A stretch of DNA of 64,000 bases from Acidobacteriota bacterium. GTDB taxonomy: Bacteria; Acidobacteriota; Blastocatellia; Pyrinomonadales; Pyrinomonadaceae. Position numbers and translations under genes: made by a program. Numbering within the stretch: position 1 is the first letter of the stretch; every line of letters starts with the position of its first letter. Under the pieces are notes generated by a model. It was not told where the DNA came from, did not search any database, and saw only the letters and a list, made by a program, of their open reading frames with translations. Shown piece after piece: positions 34,971-43,476 of the stretch. The stretch lies in the NCBI GenBank assembly GCA_023389035.1, contig JAEWFC010000021.1, positions 28,080-92,079 on the forward strand, in the 5' to 3' direction.

Positions 34971-36101
34971 TTATGTCTGCGGAGAATCTGCAGCCGGTTC
35001 GTCGCCAAATCCGGGAATGACGACGGGATCGGCTTCACGAACTTCCGGCGGCTCATGGACGAACGCCATCTTTTCTTCGGCTTCCGCCAATTCTTCTTCA
35101 GTCGGGGTTAATTCCTCCTGGGTGATGACAGCGTCAGCCTCAAGGCTTAGTTTTATGTACACAGGAAAATGGTCTGACCCAAAATACTCCAGGCGGCGGA
35201 AATCGACCAGGCGAAAATGATTGGAGTGGAACAGGTGATCGAGCGGAAAGCGGAATAATGGTATTCCAGCGTGAAATGTATGGTAAAAACCGCGCCCGAT
35301 CCTCGGATCCAGGAGCCCGGTCACGTTCTGAAAAAGATAGTTCGTCCGCGACCACGCGACGTCGTTCAGATCGCCAAATACTACGAACGGCAGGCTGTTA
35401 TCTCGATTTTCACGTCCGACGATAAGTATCTCCGCATCTCTAGGTGTTGATCGGCTGTCTTCCGAAGGAACCGGCGGCCGAGGATGTAGGCATCGAAACT
35501 CCACCGCTCGGCCCGACCTCAGTTTCAATCTCCCGTGAAATGATGGTATATCGCTTTGGACCAGAAAGTTGATCTCTGCATCGACCAGTTCCAGGCGTGA
35601 ATACAGCAATAGTCCGTACGTATTGTCCTGGGGATACTTCAGAGTGTGCGGCCGCTTATCCTCAAGATAATCCATCTCAAGCTGCCACCAGTTATCTGTC
35701 TCAGCCAAAAGTATTACGTCGGGGTCAAGCTGTTCGATCTGCTGTTTTAGTCCGGCAGATTGGCGATTTTCCATTAGGACATTCGCAAACAATACCGATA
35801 GGAAATTCTCCGGGTCATCTCGTTTGTGGTCCTCAACCTGCACACGGGCAAGCCGCGTGTACGGAAACATCATATAAAGCTGATAGACGAGACAGATCAG
35901 CAGCAGAGCAGCGAAAATGATGGCTACCGTATCCGGAAGACCGATCACGAGCAGAAAAAATACCGCCGTGACAGCGGCGAGGATCAATATCTGAAGCCGC
36001 GGAAAATCAAATACGCGTATCCACCACGCATCGGCCTTGATCAGCGGCATCGCTGTCGCCAATATCAACACCGCCCCGATGATGTAAAAAATATATTCCA
36101 C
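34971..36101 (-). CDS. Membrane-anchored endonuclease/exonuclease/phosphatase family protein
   Basis: A 376-residue protein. Residues ~1-80 form three hydrophobic spans; the rest is an EEP (DNase I-like) domain facing the outside. Active-site landmarks are ANVLMENRQ (Asn), DVILLAETDNWW (Glu), CLHPRPP (His), FVVFGDLNDVAWS (Asp/Asn) and EYFGSDHFPVYI (terminal DH). The substrate may be a nucleic acid, phosphoinositide-like lipid or other phosphodiester; it cannot be told. The C-terminus is acidic and proline-rich. Confidence 0.9.
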   Translation of the reverse strand: MEYIFYIIGAVLILATAMPLIKADAWWIRVFDFPRLQILILAAVTAVFFLLVIGLPDTVAIIFAALLLICLVYQLYMMFPYTRLARVQVEDHKRDDPENFLSVLFANVLMENRQSAGLKQQIEQLDPDVILLAETDNWWQLEMDYLEDKRPHTLKYPQDNTYGLLLYSRLELVDAEINFLVQSDIPSFHGRLKLRSGRAVEFRCLHPRPPVPSEDSRSTPRDAEILIVGRENRDNSLPFVVFGDLNDVAWSRTNYLFQNVTGLLDPRIGRGFYHTFHAGIPLFRFPLDHLFHSNHFRLVDFRRLEYFGSDHFPVYIKLSLEADAVITQEELTPTEEELAEAEEKMAFVHEPPEVREADPVVIPGFGDEPAADSPQT

Positions 36102-36180
36102 GCTTTGGTTTGAATTCTAAAAGAATCGAATGCCGTATGAAAGCGCCTCTGCCGAGGAAACTACAAATTTCGACCAGATA

Positions 36181-36218
36181 GCAAAAGAGCGTGGAACACA
36201 ATGTGTATCCCACGCTCT
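36181..36218 (-). terminator. Intrinsic terminator after pckG
   Basis: Read on the minus strand AGAGCGTGG (36210-36218) pairs with CCACGCTCT (36086-equivalent arm at 36186-36194) around a 15-base loop, followed by TTTT. It ends the pckG transcript. Confidence 0.75.
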
Positions 36219-36242
36219 GATCCTGAATAAACCGTTTGGGCC

Positions 36243-38132
36243 TTATTCGCCTTTGGCCGCGGCCATCGTCTCCTCTTCTTCCGGACGAGGAGCTGCGAGC
36301 CCGAGTTCGGGTGAGCGCCACAGGTTTGATACCAGCAGTTCTCTGATGAATGTCATTTCCTTCGGCAGGCGATCATACAGCTTAAAGAACAGGTCGTCGT
36401 GGGTCGAGATCTCTTTGATCCACAGGTCCCGGTCGAGCTTCATTACCTGTTCAAACTGTTCGCGGCTGAAATCCAGCCCACGCCAGTCCATATCTTCGTA
36501 ACGCGGCATCCAGCCGAGCGGAGTTTCGATCCCCTTTGATCGGCCGCGGGCACGTTCTACTATCCATTTCAGAACGCGCATGTTTTCGCCAAAGCCGGGC
36601 CACAGAAACTTGCCGTCCTCACCCTTGCTGAACCAGTTGACCGAGAAGATCCTCGGCGGTTCCGGTATCTGCCGGCCGAAATCGAGCCAGTGTGCGAAGT
36701 AATCACCCATGTGATAACCCGCGAAAGGCAGCATCGCGAACGGATCGCGACGAACCTCGCCAATGTTGCCGAAAGCAGCGGCCGTCATCTCGGAACCCAT
36801 CGTCGCTGCCATATAAACGCCGAACGCCCAGTTGAACGACTGCTGGATAAGCGGAACAACGGAGTTTCGACGCCCGCCAAAGATAAATGCCGAAACGGGC
36901 ACGCCCTTCGGATCGTCAAAACGCTCGTCGACAACCGGACACTGCGTGATCGGTGCCGTAAATCGTGCATTCGGATGGGCCGCCGGTTTCTCGCTGGATG
37001 GCGTCCAATCGTAACCCTGCCAGTCGATAGCGTGTGCCGGCGGTTCGCCGTCCATACCTTCCCACCAAACATCGCCGTCATCGGTCAATGCAACGTTTGT
37101 GAAGATGGTGTTCTCGCGGATCGAATCCATTGCGTTCGGATTCGATTGATAACTGGTGCCGGGTGCAACGCCAAAGAAGCCGGCTTCCGGATTAATAGCG
37201 TGCAGCTTGCCGTGTTCGTCGGGTTTTATCCACGCGATATCGTCCCCAACGGTGGTAACTTCCCAGCCCTCATCGCGAAATTGCTTTGGCGGAATAAGCA
37301 TCGCGAAGTTCGTCTTTCCGCAGGCAGACGGGAAAGCCGCACAGACGTAATCCTTGCGACCGTCGGGCGATTTCACGCCTACGATCAGCATATGCTCCGC
37401 AAGCCAACCTTGTTCGCGGCCAAGTGTCGACGCGATCCGGAGTGCGAGACACTTTTTGCCGAGAAGTGCGTTTCCGCCATAGCCCGATCCGTACGACATT
37501 ATCGAGCGCTCTTCCGGAAAATGGACGATGTACTTGTTTTTCGGATCAGGCGAGCACGGCCACGCGACATCCGGTTGCCCCTCAGCCAGCGGATGGCCGA
37601 CCGAATGCAGGCAGTGAACGAATTCCCCGTTCCCCATCGCGTCCAAAGCCTGTTTGCCCATACGGGTCATGATCTTCATATTCACGACCACGTAGGGAGA
37701 ATCGCTAAGCTGAACGCCAAACTGCGATATCGGCGAACCGATCGGGCCCATGCAGAACGGGATCACATACATTGTTCGGCCGCGCATCGATCCTCGGAAC
37801 TTCGGCGTCAGTATCGCCTTCATTTCCTTCGGCGCCATCCAATTGTTCGTCGGCCCCGCGTCGCCTTTCGACAGTGAGCAAATGTAGGTTCGGTCTTCGA
37901 CGCGAGCTACGTCCGAAGGGTGCGAGCGAGCCAGGAAACTGTTGGGACGCTTCTCCGGGTTCAGTTTGATGAACGTACCGGCCTTGACCATCTCGTTGCA
38001 AAGACGGTCGTATTCTTCCTGTGATCCATCGCAAAGATAGACCGAATCGGGTTCGCACAGCTCAGCCATGTCGGTTACCCAACGTTTCAGTTCCTCGTTC
38101 TTGAGATTGTCCGGGATAGTATATCTCGCCAT
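36243..38132 (-). CDS. pckG: Phosphoenolpyruvate carboxykinase (GTP)
   Basis: Interconverts oxaloacetate and PEP with GTP, the first committed step of gluconeogenesis. The 629-residue length and motifs are those of the GTP form: SVYLCDGSQEEYDRL, the P-loop FPSACGKTNFAMLIPP with the reactive Cys, VGDDIAWIKPDE, FIFGGRRNSVVPL and NWFSKGEDGKFLWPGFGENMRVLKWI split across the guanine pocket. A 3'-terminal Ala/Glu tail is short. It is monocistronic, with a terminator downstream and a ~685-base upstream gap. Confidence 0.97.
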   Translation of the reverse strand: MARYTIPDNLKNEELKRWVTDMAELCEPDSVYLCDGSQEEYDRLCNEMVKAGTFIKLNPEKRPNSFLARSHPSDVARVEDRTYICSLSKGDAGPTNNWMAPKEMKAILTPKFRGSMRGRTMYVIPFCMGPIGSPISQFGVQLSDSPYVVVNMKIMTRMGKQALDAMGNGEFVHCLHSVGHPLAEGQPDVAWPCSPDPKNKYIVHFPEERSIMSYGSGYGGNALLGKKCLALRIASTLGREQGWLAEHMLIVGVKSPDGRKDYVCAAFPSACGKTNFAMLIPPKQFRDEGWEVTTVGDDIAWIKPDEHGKLHAINPEAGFFGVAPGTSYQSNPNAMDSIRENTIFTNVALTDDGDVWWEGMDGEPPAHAIDWQGYDWTPSSEKPAAHPNARFTAPITQCPVVDERFDDPKGVPVSAFIFGGRRNSVVPLIQQSFNWAFGVYMAATMGSEMTAAAFGNIGEVRRDPFAMLPFAGYHMGDYFAHWLDFGRQIPEPPRIFSVNWFSKGEDGKFLWPGFGENMRVLKWIVERARGRSKGIETPLGWMPRYEDMDWRGLDFSREQFEQVMKLDRDLWIKEISTHDDLFFKLYDRLPKEMTFIRELLVSNLWRSPELGLAAPRPEEEETMAAAKGE

Positions 38133-38332
38133 ACTTTTTTAATTAGTCTTCTCTTGATCGGTAGATTTATTCGGACGGCCGCGCCGCAGAAACTGCGCAC
38201 GCCTGCCTAAAAATATGCGTCAAGATTATCACAGCATAATACAAAAGTTAATTAACGGGTAGATCTTTAGGTCTCCGGAACTGATCCGACCCAAGGATCC
38301 GATGCAAGACGATCCCTCCCGCAACTATCCAC

Positions 38333-38640
38333 TCACACTCTGGTATCCGGCTGGATGTCTGGTTCGCCGTTTAGTACTTGAGGAAGTCTTTGCGGTTTTC
38401 TATCAAATAACGCTCCTGTTTTAAGTAATTCTTCTTCATTTTTATCGAAAACTCTCTTACATTTATTTAATTTTGGTCTTTTTTTACTCAAAACTTTCTC
38501 TTTTCTAAGTAATTTAGACGCTAAAATGCATAAAAAAACTATTGTTTTCAATAGTTTGGGGATTAAATTAAATAATATTGGAATTAAATTACATAAAAAA
38601 TGCTCTCTTTTCTGTAATTTTTTGCTTTTTATCGATTAAC
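38333..38640 (-). repeat. AT-rich island with a possible degenerate heptad (21-bp) array
   Basis: The gap 38133-38817 between pckG and the VWA gene contains a stretch (about 38430-38640) far richer in A/T than its surroundings. A minus-strand frame open from a TTG at 38551 to 38333 reads seven consecutive heptads with a hydrophobic residue at position 2 (KLLRKEK, VLSKKRP, KLNKCKR, VFDKNEE, ELLKTGA, LFDRKPQ, RLPQVLN). That resembles the N-L-(L/S)-R-x-K heptads of the arrays at 15639 and 61295. A hairpin ACTATTG-TTTT-CAATAGT (38538-38555) with an adjacent A-run would act as a minus-strand terminator. Translation is doubtful. Confidence 0.4.
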
Positions 38641-38817
38641 AGGCTCAGCGGATGGTAACGATAAACTTATTGCTCAGAAGAGTTAGGGTAGAATCGACCG
38701 GCGAACGAAGCTAAAACCGAGGGCGATTTCGCCGGTTCACCAAGATCAAACGCATTAAGGTCGGTGGGTGATGAGCGCAGTTAACAGGCGTCTGCACGAC
38801 GTTCGCAATGGCTCGAC

Positions 38818-40554
38818 CTAACGGCTGCCCGGCTGAACGATCGATTCGACCGAGACGAATTGTCCTGGCGTTTTTGTCCTTACACGAAGCCTTGCACCAG
38901 AGCGGTCTGCGTCGATGGATGAACGGTAGGTTATCTCGTAGGCAGTGCGAAGCTGCAGCGCGATGTCGCTGTACGCCTCTTGGATCTGTGTGAGCCGCGA
39001 TATCGGATAATAGACACCGCCCGACAGTTCGGCAAGACGCGGCCCCTCGACCGAGGCTTTTGAGGTAAGCGTAAGATGTCTGTTACGCAAGGGGTCGATA
39101 TTTTCGATCGCCCGCGTATTCTCGGTAGCAGCGATGAGACCGGTCGGAACGTATAGAGGATAGATCAACGCCCCGCTCTCCTCGATAGCTCCCGCCAACG
39201 AATCGAACGCGAGAAACGACCGGTTGTCGTCGCCGTCGGTCAGAACAACTATCGCGGTTCGCTCACCTCTGAGCGGCCTTAGCGTGTCAGCTAACGTATA
39301 TGCCAGGGCGTCGTAGTATGCGGTCGAGCCGCCGGCGTCAAACGTATCGAGTGATTCGGAAAGCCGTGCTTTATCCGTAGTGAAGTCGGAAAGGACCCGC
39401 ACATCCTCATCAAACAGGACGATCGAGACCTTGTCATTCGGATCGACCGTCTCTACAAAGCTTCGGGCCGCTTTTCGGATGAAATTTACGTAATTATCCA
39501 CGCTGCCCGAGACGTCGAGCAGGAGCACAAGGTTCACACGGGAACTGATAGGATTTACGCTCTCGACGTCGATGAGCTTGCCCGCCTCCAGCAGCTCGAA
39601 ATCGGCCGCAGAAAGCCCTGGGATCGCGCGATTGTTTGCGTCGGTGACCCTTACCGTTGCCATTCGGCGTCCGGGGCCGGTGAACGCGGAGCCACTGCTT
39701 GCGGAAAGCCGCGGCGAACGCTCGACGGGAGGAAGCGTTCGCTCATATTCGCCGAAATGCTTCGGTGCCGCACGCCGGATCGCGGACATCAGGATCGAAT
39801 CGCCGCTGCGGACGATCGCCTTTGCGGCGTTTGTCAGCGGCCGTTCGCGAAGGTCGCTTGCGACCTCATTAGGGGGAACATTTAACAGCACGATGCCCCG
39901 TGCGGTGCGAACGTTGAGCGAGACGGACGTTTCCGCAGGAGCCTTTTCGGCAGCACCGTTCCCTTCAGTTTCCGGTACCAGCGGTTCGCGCCGCGGTGTA
40001 TCGTCCGCCGGTGCTCTATAGCTGCCTTTGATCGTGAAACGACCGGCCGAACCTTCTCTAACAGGCTCAAGTTCAAAATCAGCGACGAACCGCGGGCGGG
40101 CGGCTGTCCACTGCATCTCGTACCTGATCTCGTTTTCGGGCAGATCGGTAACGACGGTGCCGGTATCGGTCTCCGCACTTACCTGAGAAAGATCGCCGCG
40201 CAGCGAGATCTCACCGTCCGACGTGGTTACCCTGACCTTTGATCGCAATGGGACGGTCACCGTGAGATCGATCCGCTTGGAGCCCTGCGAAGGCGACACC
40301 GTGATCCGCGTACGCCCCTTGGCGTTCTCGACACGAACATCCGCAGCCGTCAAATCGGACGACGATGAAGCAGTAAAGCTCGCGACGGACGAGTCGATCG
40401 CAGCTACCTCGACCCGGCCCTGTCGATTTACGATCTCAAGCCATCCGTCACCTGCTAAAGGCAATTCGACCCTGACGTCCTGGGCCTGCAGGATCGCGGG
40501 CCCAAAGAGTAACAGGGCTGCAATTATGCTGAATTTAATTAGAGCTAACTTCAC
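38818..40554 (-). CDS. Secreted VWFA-domain protein, coupled to a Ser/Thr kinase
   Basis: The start is taken as GTG at 40554: it forms a GTGA overlap with the kinase stop codon and gives a clean signal peptide (VKLALIKFSIIAALLLFG, cleavage near QAQ). The ~578-residue protein has an N-terminal β-rich region with adhesin-like repeats (DLTVTVPLRSKVRVTTSDGEISL), a linker, VRVTDANNRAIPGLSAADFELLE, and a VWA domain with MIDAS DVSGS in LVLLLDVSGSVDN and the loop VLTDGDDNRSF. This is the acidobacterial VWFA-related architecture. Coupling to the kinase suggests a shared role. Confidence 0.87.
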   Translation of the reverse strand: MKLALIKFSIIAALLLFGPAILQAQDVRVELPLAGDGWLEIVNRQGRVEVAAIDSSVASFTASSSSDLTAADVRVENAKGRTRITVSPSQGSKRIDLTVTVPLRSKVRVTTSDGEISLRGDLSQVSAETDTGTVVTDLPENEIRYEMQWTAARPRFVADFELEPVREGSAGRFTIKGSYRAPADDTPRREPLVPETEGNGAAEKAPAETSVSLNVRTARGIVLLNVPPNEVASDLRERPLTNAAKAIVRSGDSILMSAIRRAAPKHFGEYERTLPPVERSPRLSASSGSAFTGPGRRMATVRVTDANNRAIPGLSAADFELLEAGKLIDVESVNPISSRVNLVLLLDVSGSVDNYVNFIRKAARSFVETVDPNDKVSIVLFDEDVRVLSDFTTDKARLSESLDTFDAGGSTAYYDALAYTLADTLRPLRGERTAIVVLTDGDDNRSFLAFDSLAGAIEESGALIYPLYVPTGLIAATENTRAIENIDPLRNRHLTLTSKASVEGPRLAELSGGVYYPISRLTQIQEAYSDIALQLRTAYEITYRSSIDADRSGARLRVRTKTPGQFVSVESIVQPGSR

Positions 40555-42830
40555 GATCGGCTGCCGGAAAGCCGCCCTGACTGGATCAGGCGTTGGCGGA
40601 CGCGTTCCTGCCATTTCTTTCGCGGCTGGTCATTTTCCTCGAACTTTTCCATCAGGTCTTTCAGATTTTCGCCGCCCGCCTGCCGGGTCTTGAGGTAGAG
40701 CAATGCAATGATGATCGCCGTGAATGACGTGGTAATGATCTGCAGCGGCAGCAGAACGATCTGCAGCAGACTTTCGAACAAAGCAGCGATCATGGGATTG
40801 CGTTCTTTCTCGTCGGACTTAACCTGAGAGTTGCCGAGATTGATCGAGATCATGGTATCCAGCTCGGCCTGTTCAGGTTGTGCAATATTTTCAGATGATG
40901 CTGCCGACGCTTCTGCTGCCCGCCCATTTCGCTCGTCCACACTTCGCTCGACCGTTCTCGCAGCTAGATTTATTACGAGCGAGATCGTGCTGGCGGATAC
41001 AAGCGGGATCATGAACATGATCACAAATGCAGCAAAGACCGTTACAAATGAACGCCGGACGAGCAGGTGTGATCGACGCATCGCCGCCGTTACCTTGAGG
41101 TTTTCCATCATTACGATGGGAGACGTCAGCATTAGGTTAATGCTCAGGTAGAAGAAGCACAGTATGCCTGCGACGACCCCGACAGCGCCCGATGCGACCG
41201 CCACAGCGCCGGTAATGCCAAAGATCAAAGCCAATATAACGAACGGTATGCCGAACCCGACCAAGCCGCCGATCCCTGCGGCAACGACACTAAGGAGAGT
41301 TGCCAGAATACCAGCGCCGGCAAAACGTTTTGCCTTTTTCCGGGCCTCGTGAAGAGCAGGCCTCAGACGGATCGGGCGCAACGGAACCGCGAGCGAATGG
41401 ATCACGATCCAGCTGATGGTGCCCGTTATCAAGTATGCACAAAATGCTGTGATCAAGCTGAGGCTCGTGCCCGTCAATCCCAGAAATACGTTAGCAGCGG
41501 TGCTGTTGATCGTCTCTGTCGCCTTAAGGATATTGAGGATCAGCAAAAACGCCGTGAGCACTATCATAGGGACATGAAAGAACATCGATAGTGCCAGAAA
41601 CTTCGTGATGTGCTGCGTGTAGATCATGCCGGCACGCCGGAGCAAACCGAAGATCCCCTCGGAACGTGAACGAAGATTGCTCGCAAATGCCTCGGCGGTC
41701 TGCGGACGCAGATCGGGATCTTTTTCGAGTGCAGATGCGATGACACCTTTCAGCTTACGCCGTATGTTCTTTGCCTTTAGCGGCGGCGGAGGCTGCTCGC
41801 GATGGGCGTCCATTACGTGCGTAAAATCGCCCGCGAACGGAGTACGTCCCGCCAGCATTTGATAAGCGATCACGCCCAAACTATAAACGTCCGAACGCGC
41901 GTCGAGCTTTTCTCCGCGGCACTGCTCCGGAGACATATAAAGCGGTGTACCGAGAACTGCGCCAACACGTGTCAGGGCCTTTGTAGCGAGTGTCCCGCCA
42001 CCCAGAGAGTTTTCACCCGCGGTCGTAGGCGAATCGTGAGGATCTGAACCTCCGATCAGCCTGGTTCTGACCATTTCCTGGTCACTCCCGTTTTCAGCAG
42101 GCTCGATGAGCGCGGTAGCTTTGTCGCCCATTACGTCCGCAAGCGATTGTCCCGGGACAAACTGGATAACAGTAGCGGATTCTGAAATAAGCGTCGGGGT
42201 GACGCTGTCGTGTATGCCCGTAACCGGCGCCGTTCCGGCAGAGGTCTGTGCTCCGCCGGCCAGGAAGCCTACCTGCTTGCTTTCCGGGTATTCGCCTGTG
42301 TTAGCCGCAGTCGCGTCCTCGAGCTTGGCGATGCCGAAGTCCAGGACCTTTACTGTGTAGCCGCCACGTTGATTTGGTTCAAGCCAGATGTTATCGGGTT
42401 TCAGGTCGCGATGGATAATGCCCTGCTGATGGGCCTCATGTACCGCCGAGCATACCTGTTCGAGAATATCTATGGTCCAATCGACGGGAAGGTTTTTTTC
42501 TTCATCGAGGATCTCGCCTAGCGTGCACCCGTCAAGATACTCCATAACGAGATACGCCACCGGGCCTTCGTCAGTCTGCGCGAAACCGAAATCCGTGACA
42601 TCGACGACGTTCGGATGTCTTAACCTGCCTGCGGCACGAGCCTCGCGGCGAAACCGCTCAACGAACTCCGGCCGGGCCATAAACTGCGGGGCGATCACCT
42701 TTACAGCCACGGGACGCTCGGTACCGAGGTGCGTGGCGAGATAGACCGTGCCCATTCCGCCGCGGCCCAACTCGCGTTCTATCTTGTATTTATCATCGAG
42801 CGTATGCCCGATCGGTTCGGCAAATCGCAT
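40551..42830 (-). CDS. Membrane-bound Ser/Thr protein kinase with expanded activation segment
   Basis: A 759-residue protein. The kinase domain (~15-390) has a glycine loop GRGGMGTVY, VAVK (Lys44), HRDLKPDN (140-147), DFG (164-166) and SDVYSLG. Between DFG and GTPLYMSPEQ (294-303) there are about 128 residues, against ~20-25 in usual bacterial kinases, so an extra ~105-residue Ser/Thr/Gly/Ala-rich segment lies in the activation loop. The C-terminal ~370 residues hold about six to seven hydrophobic spans, a DUF-type membrane domain rather than PASTA or TPR. It is transcribed before, and overlaps by 4 bases, the VWA gene. Confidence 0.92.
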   Translation of the reverse strand: MRFAEPIGHTLDDKYKIERELGRGGMGTVYLATHLGTERPVAVKVIAPQFMARPEFVERFRREARAAGRLRHPNVVDVTDFGFAQTDEGPVAYLVMEYLDGCTLGEILDEEKNLPVDWTIDILEQVCSAVHEAHQQGIIHRDLKPDNIWLEPNQRGGYTVKVLDFGIAKLEDATAANTGEYPESKQVGFLAGGAQTSAGTAPVTGIHDSVTPTLISESATVIQFVPGQSLADVMGDKATALIEPAENGSDQEMVRTRLIGGSDPHDSPTTAGENSLGGGTLATKALTRVGAVLGTPLYMSPEQCRGEKLDARSDVYSLGVIAYQMLAGRTPFAGDFTHVMDAHREQPPPPLKAKNIRRKLKGVIASALEKDPDLRPQTAEAFASNLRSRSEGIFGLLRRAGMIYTQHITKFLALSMFFHVPMIVLTAFLLILNILKATETINSTAANVFLGLTGTSLSLITAFCAYLITGTISWIVIHSLAVPLRPIRLRPALHEARKKAKRFAGAGILATLLSVVAAGIGGLVGFGIPFVILALIFGITGAVAVASGAVGVVAGILCFFYLSINLMLTSPIVMMENLKVTAAMRRSHLLVRRSFVTVFAAFVIMFMIPLVSASTISLVINLAARTVERSVDERNGRAAEASAASSENIAQPEQAELDTMISINLGNSQVKSDEKERNPMIAALFESLLQIVLLPLQIITTSFTAIIIALLYLKTRQAGGENLKDLMEKFEENDQPRKKWQERVRQRLIQSGRLSGSRS

Positions 42831-42997
42831 TCGGTAAAGGGTGTGTCAGGTGTCGAATAACGGCAGGCCGGGCGTTCCCGAAATGCCGCGAGTAAAACGA
42901 TAAGTATAGTTCATTAAAGCTCGGGTTAAAATATGAAAAGGCGTGGTCACCGGCCGGAAATCTGTGTACACCGGTGATGCACGTTGCCCGATCGGCC

Positions 42998-43026
42998 TTG
43001 CAGATCGCCCATATCTTGCAAATCGC
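42998..43026. repeat. 11-bp direct repeat in the recA upstream gap
   Basis: TTGCAGATCGC (42998-43008) and TTGCAAATCGC (43016-43026) differ at one base and are 18 bp apart. They lie in a ~645-base gap (42831-43476) that holds no gene I can support. No further copies were recognised nearby. Confidence 0.5.
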
Positions 43027-43397
43027 ACAATTTTCAACATTTTGCGCAAAGTGCTATTTACCCACCCGCGAGCCAAGGCAGAATTGTCACGTGCGGCACA
43101 CTTTGGGACCGGAAGACCTTTTACAATTTGTTCTAGTCAAATCAGTCGGGCGGTCCGTATGCGGAATTCATCTAACGCATAGACGCCACGGCCGCAAAGC
43201 AACGCCCGCAAAGTGTGGCCCCCAAAATAAGGCCGGTAAAGAAGGCTACGAAGGTGCCAACCTAGCAGACTCGTCCGGTTGGTTCTCGACATATTATATG
43301 CATGGTTGGCAATGTTTTTTGCTGAGTTACCGCTGGGCGGTTGCTCTCTTTGCGGAACTCGGCTAATTTAATCAGGTTCGACCCGAACAACCTCATG

Positions 43398-43435
43398 TTT
43401 CACTTGTGCAACACCGTTTCACTATGCTAAAGTGA
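43398..43435 (+). promoter_or_regulatory. Repeated TTTCACT / AGTGA element upstream of recA
   Basis: TTTCACT occurs at 43398-43404 and 43417-43423 (19 bp apart), and AGTGA (43431-43435) forms an inverted repeat with the second copy. The position, 42-80 bases before the recA start, fits an operator or promoter region such as a damage-response site. The LexA motif of this lineage is not known to me, so the assignment is only positional. Confidence 0.3.
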
Positions 43436-43476
43436 TTCTGTCGGTAGAAATCTGGCCTGGAGAAAAAACAAAACAT

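Noticed and set aside
36690..37877. 395-codon plus-strand frame opposite pckG
   Set aside because: pckG on the minus strand is unmistakable; the antisense frame is a product of its codon bias.
43140..43280. c-di-GMP (GEMM) riboswitch upstream of recA
   Set aside because: A GCAAAG-containing stretch looked suggestive, but the GEMM core and tetraloop receptor could not be aligned.
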